DNA of 64,000 nucleotides from Clostridium sp. TW13 (GTDB taxonomy: Bacteria; Bacillota; Clostridia; Clostridiales; Clostridiaceae). The translations under genes were made by a program, and so were the position numbers. The DNA is taken from assembly GCF_024345225.1 (NCBI RefSeq), contig NZ_BROD01000001.1:186001-250000 (forward strand). The letters are read 5' to 3'. Positions 7,980 through 16,580 of the stretch are shown piece by piece; position 1 is the first letter of the stretch; each line of letters begins with the position of its first letter. The notes under the pieces were generated by a model that saw only the letters and a program-made list of their open reading frames with translations, ran no database searches and had not been told where the DNA came from.

Positions 7980-8981
7980 ATGATATTGAAGGTAAAGGAT
8001 GTAATAGAAGAACAATATGATTTAAAAGTAATTAATTATGATAAATTAAAAAACATATATAAGATAGTTACGGATGAAGGCGTTTTTGTATTAAAAATAA
8101 TTAGATATGAGAGAAAACACTTAAATTTCATATTAGAGGCAATGAATCATTTGCAAAGAAATGAATTTAAAAGTGTGCCAAGGTTTGTACAAACTAAAGA
8201 ACATAAAGATTATATAGAATTTGGTGATTGTTATGCTTATCTAATTCCGTGGATATATTCAAGACTAAGTAACTATGACAATCCCTTTGATTTAAGATGT
8301 GTATCTAAAAAATTAGCTGAACTTCATAATTGCAGTGAAGGTTTTATAATTACTGAAGATATGAATCCTAGGATATATTGGGGAAGATGGATTGAGATAT
8401 TTACTACAAGAGCTGAAGAAATATTAGATTTTAAGAAACGTATTTATCAGAAAGTAAAAAAATCTAATTTTGATAAGTTATATTTAGAGATGATAGAGGG
8501 AGAAATATCAAGAGTAAACAGGGTTTTGGAAAAGCTTGAGAAAAGTAATTATATTGAATACATGAATAAAGAGGTTATGAAATTAGGGTTTTGTCATCAT
8601 GACTATGCACATCATAATATCTTAATTGATGAAAAAGGACAAATTACAGTTATAGATTTTGATTATTGTATATTAGATACTCATCTTCATGATTTGTGTT
8701 CATTAATGATTAGAACTATGAAGGATGGAAAGTGGGATATGAATACAACAAAGATTATTTTGGATAGCTATGGACAGTGCAAGGAGATTGTGAAAGAGGA
8801 TATACCTATAATGGATGCATTTATTGAATTTCCGCAGCAGTATTGGCAGATAGGACTTCAATATTATTGGGAGATGCAGCCATGGGAAGAAGACTTTTTT
8901 ATAGAAAAGTTAATGAAATATAGGGAAGATGTTAAGGATAGAGAAGAATTTGTAGAGGAGTTTAGTTATTATAAAGTATAG
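7980..8981 (+). CDS. CotS-family spore coat protein, kinase-like (first copy)
   Basis: A 333-residue protein with the aminoglycoside-phosphotransferase/CotS fold. The residues expected for ATP-dependent phosphotransfer are all present: K39 (GVFVLKII), the catalytic loop HHDYAHHN with D208 and N213, and the metal-binding IDFDYC with D226/D228. Family members sit in the spore coat of Bacillus (CotS, YsxE, YutH); substrates are not established. Start choice is open: ATG 7980 lies only three bases after GGAGG, whereas TTG 7986 has nine. A sigma-K-like promoter stands just upstream. A truncated paralogue follows after 11 bases, likely in one operon. Confidence 0.87.
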   Translation: MILKVKDVIEEQYDLKVINYDKLKNIYKIVTDEGVFVLKIIRYERKHLNFILEAMNHLQRNEFKSVPRFVQTKEHKDYIEFGDCYAYLIPWIYSRLSNYDNPFDLRCVSKKLAELHNCSEGFIITEDMNPRIYWGRWIEIFTTRAEEILDFKKRIYQKVKKSNFDKLYLEMIEGEISRVNRVLEKLEKSNYIEYMNKEVMKLGFCHHDYAHHNILIDEKGQITVIDFDYCILDTHLHDLCSLMIRTMKDGKWDMNTTKIILDSYGQCKEIVKEDIPIMDAFIEFPQQYWQIGLQYYWEMQPWEEDFFIEKLMKYREDVKDREEFVEEFSYYKV

Positions 8982-8992
8982 GAGTTGATATT

Positions 8993-9727
8993 ATGGAGCT
9001 AATCTATAAATTGCTTGATGAATTGAATATGGAATATTCTCCTCAGAAGTCTGGAAATATTATTTATGATGAAAATGATATTTTAAAGCAAGTTAAGATT
9101 ATATCAGAATTTCATAAAGCGGCTCAAAATGTTAATGGTGAGTATTTACTAATCCTAGAGAGCAATTTGGGGAAAAGATTTCAAAGATTAAAGGTTCAGT
9201 TAAAGAGAAATGAGCGTTATTTTAATGAAATTAGAGAGAGAGGGGCAACGGATAAGTTTGAAAATGCACTAATAGAAAATTGTTCAAGCATTTTTCAACA
9301 AGCAAAATATTCTTTGCAGAAAGCAGAAAATGATTGTGGTTATCTAGAGTTGATTTTAAGATCTATGAATAGAAATGAATTATCCATAGGAGATGGAAGT
9401 AGTGAAAATTTATTTCTTAATAAAAAAATAAATGTTAAGAATTTAAAGAAGATAACTTTAGATATGGTGGAATGGGATATGATTAATTTTTTATTTAGAA
9501 TGAAGAGAAGAAACATAAAATTTGATTGTAATAAAGTGATAAAAGAATTTATTAGACAAGAAGATTTAGAGCAGAGTAGCGAAGATTTCATTAAGTCAAT
9601 TCTAGAATATCCTTTGGAATTTATGAAATTATGTGACAAAAAAAGACAAGATAAAAAGCCTTGGACAGTTCAGCAGTATGAGAATAAATTATATCTATAT
9701 ATCAATAAGGCATCTGAAAATAAATAG
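8993..9727 (+). CDS. CotS-like protein lacking the N-lobe (244 aa)
   Basis: No family is obvious at first sight, but it aligns by eye to the last three quarters of its neighbours. VKIISEFHKAAQNV matches the helix with LAELHNCSEGF, SIGDGSSENLFL keeps D134 and N139 at the same five-residue spacing as the kinase catalytic loop, TLDMVEWDM replaces the DFD motif but keeps one aspartate, and LEYPLEFM...KKPWTVQQY matches LRYPKEIV...RKNWTQETF at the C-terminus. The nucleotide-binding N-lobe with its lysine is missing, so ATP transfer is unlikely by itself. The last residues, KASENK, and the stop codon are contributed by a dispersed repeat element. It is probably a scaffold or regulatory partner, or a decaying copy. 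Confidence 0.6.
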   Translation: MELIYKLLDELNMEYSPQKSGNIIYDENDILKQVKIISEFHKAAQNVNGEYLLILESNLGKRFQRLKVQLKRNERYFNEIRERGATDKFENALIENCSSIFQQAKYSLQKAENDCGYLELILRSMNRNELSIGDGSSENLFLNKKINVKNLKKITLDMVEWDMINFLFRMKRRNIKFDCNKVIKEFIRQEDLEQSSEDFIKSILEYPLEFMKLCDKKRQDKKPWTVQQYENKLYLYINKASENK

Positions 9728-9776
9728 CAAGTTCAAATATATATACTGACTTACTTATTTTTTGAAGATGCCTAAA
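9706..9776. repeat. Dispersed inverted-repeat element, copy A
   Basis: Begins TAAGGCATCTGAAAATAAAT and ends with the diverged inverse TTATTTTTTGAAGATGCCTA. Its left arm encodes the end of the 244-residue gene. One of six copies in the window. Confidence 0.75.
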
Positions 9777-9817
9777 TTAAAATCCTAGTTATAAATAATA
9801 AGTAAAGGGTGGTAATT

Positions 9818-10834
9818 TTGAATAAAGTAAGATATATTTACAGGGAGTATCTTGCAGAATATGATTTGGATATTAGATTATTTGATATTTGGGGATTAAA
9901 AATAGAGGATTTATATCCATTACGAAAGGTATTTATAATTAATAGTAGCGAAAAAAAATATATATTAAAAAGAGTTAATTACACAAAGGAATTTAATGAA
10001 TTTTTGAATGAGAGTTTAGAGTATATTAGAAAAAAATTTAATTATATTCTTGAAATTGAAAAAACTAAAGATGGAAAGTATATTGCTGAATATGCGGGAA
10101 AATCTTATGTGCTAATTAATTTAATAGAAGGAAGAGAATGCTCTGTAGAAAATCCAATAGATTTACAGTTAGCCACCAGAGGTATTGCTAATTTACACAG
10201 GGCTGGAATCGGAATAAAAGATAAAGTTTCTAAGCAATTTCAAACTTATAATCAAGTAATTAATCTATGCCCAAGTAATATAGCAGAGTTAGAGAGATTA
10301 AAATTACAAGTATTAAATTATGAGTATAAGGATGAATTTGATACAAGATTTTTAGGTGAAGTTAATTATATAATAAATGAACTAAAAATTTGTGATTCTA
10401 TGATACAAGCAATTAACTTAAAGAGGATTAATGAAAATATGGAAGCTATAGTTTTATGCCATAATGATTTAGCTTATCATAATATATTAATTAAAGATCA
10501 AGAAGCTTATTTTATAGATTTTGATTATTGTAGCATAGATTATAGAGTAAAGGATATTGCAGAGTTTATTGTGAAAAGTATAAAAAGTACAGACTATGAT
10601 AAAGAAATGTATGAAATTATCATTGCTGAATATGAAGCAATAAATAGACTAGATGAAGAAGAGAAGAAGTTGTTAAAAGTATTTTTAAGGTATCCTAAAG
10701 AAATAGTTGAACTAATAATTAACTATTATTATAAAAGAAAGAATTGGACTCAAGAAACATTTATTTCATTGATGGATACAAAAATAGAACAGGAAAAGCA
10801 AAAAGTACAGTTTTGGAATTCAAACTTTAAATAG
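9818..10834 (+). CDS. CotS-family spore coat protein, kinase-like (second copy)
   Basis: A 338-residue paralogue of the protein at 7980. The TTG at 9818 is preferred because AAAGGGTGG (9804-9812) is correctly spaced from it; a GTG at 9809 lies inside that site. The lysine (KYILKRVNY, about residue 51), catalytic loop CHNDLAYHN and FIDFDYC are all intact. It is less than 100 bases after the lobe-less paralogue, with repeat copy A between them, so it may be read from the same sigma-K-like promoter. It ends at a long palindromic terminator shared with a glycosyltransferase. Confidence 0.86.
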   Translation: MNKVRYIYREYLAEYDLDIRLFDIWGLKIEDLYPLRKVFIINSSEKKYILKRVNYTKEFNEFLNESLEYIRKKFNYILEIEKTKDGKYIAEYAGKSYVLINLIEGRECSVENPIDLQLATRGIANLHRAGIGIKDKVSKQFQTYNQVINLCPSNIAELERLKLQVLNYEYKDEFDTRFLGEVNYIINELKICDSMIQAINLKRINENMEAIVLCHNDLAYHNILIKDQEAYFIDFDYCSIDYRVKDIAEFIVKSIKSTDYDKEMYEIIIAEYEAINRLDEEEKKLLKVFLRYPKEIVELIINYYYKRKNWTQETFISLMDTKIEQEKQKVQFWNSNFK

Positions 10835-10845
10835 CAAATAAATAT

Positions 10846-10888
10846 AAAATAGAAGGTATAAATTCTAGAATTTATACCTTCTATTTTT
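10846..10888. terminator. Bidirectional palindromic terminator
   Basis: A near-perfect palindrome centred on TTCTAGAA, with arms AAAATAGAAGGTATAAA on each side. It serves the CotS gene and the convergent glycosyltransferase. Confidence 0.9.
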
Positions 10889-10902
10889 AATAACATATAA
10901 AG

Positions 10903-12039
10903 TTAGTAATTACTTGTATCATAGGCAATATGATTATATGCCTCTAAGGTATCATAAGCAGTTTTTTTCCAATTGAATCTTGAAGCATGTACAAGTCCTT
11001 TGGTAATTAAGTTTGAGGCAAGTGATTTATCTTGCAAGATATTAAGCATACCTTCTGCCAGTGAGTTAGTATCCATAGGATTAACAAGAAGAGCGTTATC
11101 TTGTAAAATTTCAGGGATAGAAGTTTCTGTAGACGCAATAACTGGTGTACCGCAGGCCATAGCTTCTAGTGGAGGTAATCCAAAACCTTCATAAGAAGAA
11201 GGATAAGCAAAGAGTTTAGCTGAATTATAAAAAATAGGCATATCAGACATTGGAATAAATCCTGGGAAAATTATATCAGAAGATAGATTTAATTCATCAG
11301 CTCTTTTCTTATATATAGGATAAGAAATACCTTTATTGCCTACTATAACTAGTTTAATATCTTTTTTATATTTTGAACGAAGTAAAGCAAAAGCATCTAT
11401 TAATGATAGTATATTTTTTCTTGGACTAAAGCCACCAACATATAATATATAATCAGAATCAATAGAGTATTTGCTATTCAATATATTTTTACAATGATGT
11501 AAATTCAAAGGCGTATATATATCCTCAGCAGCTAAATAAGTTACAAATACTTTTTCCTTAGGATAATTAAATTCTTTACAGATATCATTTTTAGAAAATT
11601 CAGAAACAGTTATGATACCATCAATATTTTTTATCATCTTAGGAATAGCCTCATGAAAGATATTAAGATATCGTTCTGAGCATGTTTCTGGCATTCTTAA
11701 TGGAATAATATCGTGTAGAGTAATTATTTTTTTGCAGTTAATATTATCTGACAAACCAACACCATTTTGAGGTACGTGATAGATATTTATATTATCGTCT
11801 GTTAATATATTAGGTATTTCGACTTGCTCCCAAAAGTTTGAATCAGATTGCTGATTAACACTTATTTGAGTGAAATTATCTCTTAATTTTTTATCAAAAG
11901 TTATGTTTTCAGGCATAAAAATTGTATAGGAATTAAGAAAATCTATTTGATTTATATTATTTATTAATTGATAGGTGTAAGTTCCAATACCAGTTCCACG
12001 ATACCATTTTGCAGCTCTGCCATCTATAGCAATATTCAT
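10903..12039 (-). CDS. GT4 glycosyltransferase, paralogue of the gene at 6743
   Basis: A 378-residue GT-B enzyme: MNIAIDGRAAKWYRGTGIGTYTYQ at the start, HVPQNGVGL and TLHDIIPLRMPETCSER in the acceptor half, LYVGGFSPRKN at the junction and the complete donor motif EGFGLPPLEAMACGTP then SIPEIL. Both E-x7-E glutamates are present. It is divergent from the third CotS-like gene, with a 105-base spacer, repeating the GT/CotS head-to-head layout seen at 7867/7980. The likely role is a sugar transfer for the spore surface, inferred from context. Confidence 0.88.
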   Translation of the reverse strand: MNIAIDGRAAKWYRGTGIGTYTYQLINNINQIDFLNSYTIFMPENITFDKKLRDNFTQISVNQQSDSNFWEQVEIPNILTDDNINIYHVPQNGVGLSDNINCKKIITLHDIIPLRMPETCSERYLNIFHEAIPKMIKNIDGIITVSEFSKNDICKEFNYPKEKVFVTYLAAEDIYTPLNLHHCKNILNSKYSIDSDYILYVGGFSPRKNILSLIDAFALLRSKYKKDIKLVIVGNKGISYPIYKKRADELNLSSDIIFPGFIPMSDMPIFYNSAKLFAYPSSYEGFGLPPLEAMACGTPVIASTETSIPEILQDNALLVNPMDTNSLAEGMLNILQDKSLASNLITKGLVHASRFNWKKTAYDTLEAYNHIAYDTSNY

Positions 12040-12144
12040 AGAAAACCCTCGTACAGTGATTATAGTTTATTATATTAATTAATGTGAAAAAATGTTAATA
12101 AATAATTTTACTGCCACATATAAATATAAAGGAGGTGGGAGTCT

Positions 12145-13140
12145 ATGATGAGAGAATTTGAAATAGAAAGACAATTCAATATAAAAATACTAGATCTGAA
12201 GCCTAAAAAAGGAGTGTATCATATAAAGACTGAAAAGGGGGACAAATGCTTAAAAAAGATAAATTATGGACCACAAAAATTAGCATTTATTTATGGTGCC
12301 AAGCAGCATTTAATTAATAATGGATTTCCATATGTTGATAAATATGATTTAAATGTTGAAGGTGAACCATTTGCTTTAGTTAACGAGGATTTGTATACAT
12401 TATCTGAATGGATACCAGGTAGGGAATGTGATTTCAATAACATAGAAGATGTAAAGATTGCAGCTAAGACTCTAGCAAATTTACACGAATGTTCAAAGGG
12501 GTATGACCCACCTGAAAATTCAACATTAAAAACAGATATAGGAAGATGGCCTAAGATAATGGAAAAGAGGATTAAGTCCTTTGATAAGATGAGAGACATG
12601 TGTAGAAAGAAAAATATAAAAAGTGATTTTGATTTAAAATACTTAAAGAATATGGAATTTTATAAGGAACTAGGTAAGCAGGCTTATGAGAATTTAAATG
12701 AGTCAGACTATTTTATTTTAAGCGCTGAGGCTGAGGAAAATAAGATATTCTGTCACCATGATTTTACTTATCATAATATAATTTTATCTGAAGATGATAA
12801 TGTATATGTAATAGACTTTGATTATTGCAAGAGAGAGATTAGAGCTTATGATATTGCTAATTTTATTGTTAAAGTGTTGAAAAGGGTAGAGTGGAATATT
12901 GAATATGCTAAAGCTATATTAGATTCATATAATGAAGTTTCACCAATAAAAGAAAGTGAATACAAGGTTATATATGCATTTCTATTATTTCCTCAAAGGT
13001 TTTGGAGATTAGCTAATAGATATTACTATAATGATGGAAATTCTATGAGAACAAATATGCTTAAGAAGATTGATAGCATATTTGAAGAGAAGGACTTCTA
13101 CTTAACATTCATCAATGAATTTAAGAGGATATATGAATAA
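12145..13140 (+). CDS. CotS-family spore coat protein, kinase-like (third copy)
   Basis: A 331-residue CotS-type protein. GGAGGTG (12131-12137) is nine bases before ATG 12145; a second ATG follows at once. The N-lobe lysine (KCLKKINY), catalytic loop CHHDFTYHN and metal motif VIDFDYC are intact, and LSEWIPGRECDF near residue 90 matches the hinge of this family. It is a single-gene unit ending in its own terminator, just before yabG, the coat-processing protease. Confidence 0.87.
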   Translation: MMREFEIERQFNIKILDLKPKKGVYHIKTEKGDKCLKKINYGPQKLAFIYGAKQHLINNGFPYVDKYDLNVEGEPFALVNEDLYTLSEWIPGRECDFNNIEDVKIAAKTLANLHECSKGYDPPENSTLKTDIGRWPKIMEKRIKSFDKMRDMCRKKNIKSDFDLKYLKNMEFYKELGKQAYENLNESDYFILSAEAEENKIFCHHDFTYHNIILSEDDNVYVIDFDYCKREIRAYDIANFIVKVLKRVEWNIEYAKAILDSYNEVSPIKESEYKVIYAFLLFPQRFWRLANRYYYNDGNSMRTNMLKKIDSIFEEKDFYLTFINEFKRIYE

Positions 13141-13162
13141 AAAAATATATATTTGTGTAAGT

Positions 13163-13200
13163 AAAGATACCTTAAATGTAAATTTGGGGTATCTTTATTT
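13163..13200 (+). terminator. Terminator of the third cotS-like gene
   Basis: Stem AAAGATACC/GGTATCTTT (13163-13171, 13188-13196) followed by ATTT; a 16-base loop makes it of moderate strength. Confidence 0.65.
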
Positions 13201-13235
13201 AGTTATATATAATGCTATTTTGGAGGAATTCAATA

Positions 13236-13263
13236 ACAAAATTATAAGCCTAATCATATTATA
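13236..13263 (+). promoter_or_regulatory. Possible sigma-K promoter of yabG
   Basis: AAC (13235-13237), 17 bases, then CATATTATA (13255-13263), a perfect CATA-N3-TA. yabG is known to be sigma-K dependent in Bacillus, so the match is meaningful. Confidence 0.55.
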
Positions 13264-13292
13264 TTAAATAGAGTAATTTTAGGAGAAAATCT

Positions 13293-14159
13293 ATGAAAAT
13301 TGGAGATACAGTAGTAAGGAAATCTTATGGAAAAGATGTTACTTTTAAAATAATTGATATAAGGGAAGAAGAAAATCAAATTATTTATGTATTGAAGGGT
13401 ATAAATATAAGAATAATTGCAGATGCTAAAACAGAAGATTTAGAAGAGGTAGACAGCGATTATGTAGGTGAACAAGATAAAATATTTAATACTAGAATTA
13501 ATGAAACAATAAAGAGAGTAATGATTAATCGAGCAGAGATAGGAACTAGATTTACTAAGGTTGGCAAAATCGAACAAAAAGAAGAATTATTTTTCGGAAG
13601 GCCAGGGAAAATTCTACACATTGATGGAGATAACAATTACTTAAATGCATGTCTGAAAGTATATAAGCAATTAAATTTAGATGCTGTAGGGAGAGCTATA
13701 GCAGAGAGTGAACAGTCAAGCAAAGTTGTAGATATAGTAAAAGAAATAAGACCAGATATAGTAGTTTTGACAGGTCACGATGGATTGCTTAGGAATTCTA
13801 AAGATTATCTTAATCTCAATAACTACAGAAATTCCAAATATTTTATTGAGGCTGTAAAACAACTTAGAAGTTTCAATTCTAGTTATGATGAACTTGTTAT
13901 ATTTGCAGGTGCTTGTCAATCATGCTATGAAAATATTTTAGATGCAGGGGCTAATTTTGCTAGTTCTCCTAATAGGGTGTTGATTCATTGTTTGGATCCT
14001 GTGTTTGTGTGCGAAAAAATAGCGTATACAAGAATTGATAAAGTGGTATCTATATCTGAAGTACTTGAAAATACGATAACAGGGAATAAAGGAATAGGTG
14101 GATTACAAACAAGGGGGAAATACAGAGAAGGATACCCTAAATCACAATATATTACATGA
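13293..14159 (+). CDS. yabG: Sporulation-specific protease YabG
   Basis: A 288-residue cysteine-type protease that trims spore coat and cortex-associated proteins during late sporulation. Recognised by the start MKIGDTVVRKSYGKDVTFKI, the central LHIDGDNNYLNACLKVYKQL, the DIVVLTGHDG strand and FAGACQSCYENILDAGANFASSP. Length matches the family. AGGAG is seven bases upstream. The order yabG-veg-(coat gene)-ispE parallels Bacillus subtilis (yabG-veg-sspF-ispE), supporting the call. Confidence 0.95.
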   Translation: MKIGDTVVRKSYGKDVTFKIIDIREEENQIIYVLKGINIRIIADAKTEDLEEVDSDYVGEQDKIFNTRINETIKRVMINRAEIGTRFTKVGKIEQKEELFFGRPGKILHIDGDNNYLNACLKVYKQLNLDAVGRAIAESEQSSKVVDIVKEIRPDIVVLTGHDGLLRNSKDYLNLNNYRNSKYFIEAVKQLRSFNSSYDELVIFAGACQSCYENILDAGANFASSPNRVLIHCLDPVFVCEKIAYTRIDKVVSISEVLENTITGNKGIGGLQTRGKYREGYPKSQYIT

Positions 14160-14229
14160 TATTAATGAAAAATTAATATTTTTTTAACATTGACAAAGTG
14201 TTAAAGCGGTGATAAAATATAATATTTAC

Positions 14230-14258
14230 TTGACAAAAGAAGAAATATTATTTATAAT
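14230..14258 (+). promoter_or_regulatory. Strong vegetative promoter of veg
   Basis: Perfect TTGACA (14230-14235), a 17-base spacer and perfect TATAAT (14253-14258). This is the best sigma-A promoter in the window, fitting the high expression known for veg. Confidence 0.92.
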
Positions 14259-14282
14259 ATAAAATGAAAGAGGGTGTTAATT

Positions 14283-14516
14283 TTGGAAAAAATAAGAACA
14301 TTATATTCTATCCGAAAAGACATAGAGGGACATCTTGGAGAAAAAGTTACTTTGAAGGCTAATGGTGGTAGAAGAAAAGTATTAGTCAATAATGGAACAC
14401 TTGAAAGTGCATACCCTAGTATATTTGTAGTAAGATTAGATAGTGACACCCAAAGAACGGTAACATTTAGTTATTCAGATGTTTTGACTAAGACAGTACA
14501 GTTAGTTTTTGCATGA
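14283..14516 (+). CDS. veg: Veg protein
   Basis: A small conserved Gram-positive protein of 77 residues, linked in Bacillus to biofilm control. The core GEKVTLKANGGRRK is diagnostic, followed by YPSIFVV and SYSDVLTKTVQLVF. The TTG at 14283 is chosen because GAGGGTG (14270-14276) is six bases before it. A strong promoter and its own terminator make it a single-gene unit. Confidence 0.93.
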   Translation: MEKIRTLYSIRKDIEGHLGEKVTLKANGGRRKVLVNNGTLESAYPSIFVVRLDSDTQRTVTFSYSDVLTKTVQLVFA

Positions 14517-14581
14517 TAAACTTAATGTTTTTTCATTAGGTTTTTATATCAATAGACTAATTAATGTTTTACATTATTAAT

Positions 14582-14630
14582 AAATCCCTAAAATCATTGA
14601 AGTTTGCTCAGATGATTTTAGGGATTTAAT
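14582..14630 (+). terminator. Terminator of veg
   Basis: A 16-bp perfect stem (14582-14597 with 14612-14627) with a 14-base loop. The T-run after it is weak. Confidence 0.7.
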
Positions 14631-14652
14631 TCTACTTAAATTATAATTAAAC

Positions 14653-14741
14653 AAAAAAAAGAAAGACGGTGGGTTGCCATCTTTCAACTATGGTATAAAA
14701 GGGTATTGAGAATTTATGAGAGGTTATATGGTCAATAACCA
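14653..14741 (-). ncRNA. Candidate small RNA on the minus strand
   Basis: On the minus strand a complete short transcription unit can be read. TTGACA (14776-14771), a 17-base spacer and TATTAT (14753-14748) form a near-consensus promoter, so the RNA should begin near 14741. It starts with a small hairpin (GGTTAT...ATAACC), continues through an unpaired pyrimidine-rich stretch with CCTCTC and TACCC, and ends in a hairpin (GAAAGATGG/CCGTCTTTC) followed by eight Ts. The length is about 89 nt. No good reading frame fits. Function unknown; it could be a base-pairing regulator. Confidence 0.65.
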
Positions 14742-14747
14742 ATTACT

Positions 14748-14776
14748 ATAATACGACATACTTAAATAAATGTCAA
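14748..14776 (-). promoter_or_regulatory. Promoter of the minus-strand small RNA
   Basis: Consensus TTGACA and TATTAT with 17 bases between them, on the strand opposite to the flanking genes. Confidence 0.7.
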
Positions 14777-14930
14777 CAATTATTTTCAAAAAAATTGTTG
14801 AAAAATATATTAAATGCGTTTAGATTTAAAATCAAAGCCTAAAAAATATATATTTTTTATTTTACATATAAGAATATTTAATAAGCTAACCAAGTATATA
14901 TAAGTAGAAATATATATAGGGAGGTAAGCT

Positions 14931-16496
14931 ATGGAAAATATTAATATAATAAAGGAAAATATTGGTTTTGAAAAACTATTTAACGAAGGCAATTGGGAAA
15001 ATGTAGTGAAAGGGGAATATTTAATACCAGATACACATCCTGACGTGTATAAGGTAGTAGCTGTTGATGCTAAACCAGTAATAAATAATATTGAAACATT
15101 GAATGATAAATTTCTTGTAGAAGGTGAAATTCAATATGATGTTATGTATCTAACAAAGGAAGAAGAAAGATTAGGTGTACACACAGTAACTTACAATGAT
15201 AAATTTGCAAATTATATTGACATATCTGGCTTGGAACATAATATGATATGTGAAGTTGAATGCAATATTGAACATATTTATGCAAATATAATTAATGAGA
15301 GAAAAGTTGGGCTAGAAGGAATCGTTAATCTAGTATATGAGATTTATAATAAAGGTAGTATAGATGTTGTAAAAGATATAGAGGCAGATGACCATATAGA
15401 AATGAAGAAAAAGGTAGAAAATTTTGACAAGATAGTAGCCGAGAAAAACTTGGATATGGCAGGTAAAGAGAAAATTACTATAGGGTCAGAGAAAAATGAA
15501 ATAGATAGCATAGTAAAATGTGTTGGATTATTGCACAAGAAGGATGTAAAAATTTCTGATGGAAAAATTATATGTTCTTGCTTTGTAAAATTTAATATTA
15601 TTTATAAGGGAAAGAACTCTGGTGAGCTATACTCTCTTGAGGAAGATATTTTCGTAAGCAAAGAAGAAGATGCAGATTCTATGGATTCTAATATGACTAT
15701 ATTAGATGATTTTAATTTAATCCAAGCGAGATGTGCTTTAGAAGAAGATGATTTAGGTGAAAAGAGAATAATAGATTTAGAGGGAGCTATACAAGTTAAC
15801 TTAAAGGTATATGACAAGTTAACTGTAGAGGTATTAGATGATGCATATATGACTGATGCATTAATTGATGTTAAAAGAAAAGAAGTAGAGTTGTCTTATT
15901 TATTAGGATTTTCAAAGCTAGAATCTATTGTTAAGGATAATTTATATATGTCAGATAAGGACTCTAAGCCTGTAGAAGTTATAAATTGCAAAGGAAAGGT
16001 TGAAGTTCTAGATAAAAAAGTAGAGGATGGAAAGATTAAAGTTGAAGGATTTGTTAAGGTAGAGGTTATATATAGAGTCGATGAAACTGGGAATATGAAC
16101 AGAATAAATGGAGAAATTCCGTTCAATACAAGTATGGATTTAGATGCTTCTAATTCTAATGCTAAAGCAGTTGTAAAGTGCTCTATTGATAATATTCAAT
16201 CTTCAATTGAAGCTAATACTATAGCTGTAAAAGCAGTAGTTAATACAGCAGTAAGAGCTTGGGGAGAATCAAAGAAGAATTGTGTTGTAGATATAGAAGA
16301 ATTAGATGGGGAAGTTCCTAGTAAAAAACATTCAGTTACTATATACACAATACAACAAGGAGATACTCTTTGGGATCTAGCAAAACTATACAATACAACT
16401 GTAGATAACATTATGAAAATTAATGATTTAGAAGAAGAAAAGGATATAGAAGTTGGAGATAAATTAATAATACCAGGAAAAGCATTAATAGCATAA
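14931..16496 (+). CDS. sipL: SipL-like spore coat morphogenetic protein (SPOCS repeats plus LysM)
   Basis: A 521-residue protein with repeated SPOCS/DUF3794 domains in the first 450 residues and one LysM domain at about 470-517 (YTIQQGDTLWDLAKLYNTTVDNIMKIN...IPGK). This architecture and length match SipL, which in Clostridioides difficile binds SpoIVA and anchors the coat around the forespore. It has GGGAGG seven bases before ATG. Upstream, GAATATT and TATATATA are roughly placed as in a sigma-E promoter, but the match is weak. The divergent small RNA lies in its 5' spacer. Confidence 0.88.
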   Translation: MENINIIKENIGFEKLFNEGNWENVVKGEYLIPDTHPDVYKVVAVDAKPVINNIETLNDKFLVEGEIQYDVMYLTKEEERLGVHTVTYNDKFANYIDISGLEHNMICEVECNIEHIYANIINERKVGLEGIVNLVYEIYNKGSIDVVKDIEADDHIEMKKKVENFDKIVAEKNLDMAGKEKITIGSEKNEIDSIVKCVGLLHKKDVKISDGKIICSCFVKFNIIYKGKNSGELYSLEEDIFVSKEEDADSMDSNMTILDDFNLIQARCALEEDDLGEKRIIDLEGAIQVNLKVYDKLTVEVLDDAYMTDALIDVKRKEVELSYLLGFSKLESIVKDNLYMSDKDSKPVEVINCKGKVEVLDKKVEDGKIKVEGFVKVEVIYRVDETGNMNRINGEIPFNTSMDLDASNSNAKAVVKCSIDNIQSSIEANTIAVKAVVNTAVRAWGESKKNCVVDIEELDGEVPSKKHSVTIYTIQQGDTLWDLAKLYNTTVDNIMKINDLEEEKDIEVGDKLIIPGKALIA

Positions 16497-16497
16497 A

Positions 16498-16574
16498 ATA
16501 AGGCATTTAGCAATATATAATAAGTCACAATGTCTATCACAATGGCTTGTTTATTTTTGAAGATGTCTAAATTA
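16498..16574. repeat. Dispersed inverted-repeat element, copy E
   Basis: TAAGGCATTTAGCAATATAT at the left and TTATTTTTGAAGATGTCTAA at the right; a diverged member. It lies between sipL and its terminator. Confidence 0.65.
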
Positions 16575-16580
16575 AAGAAT

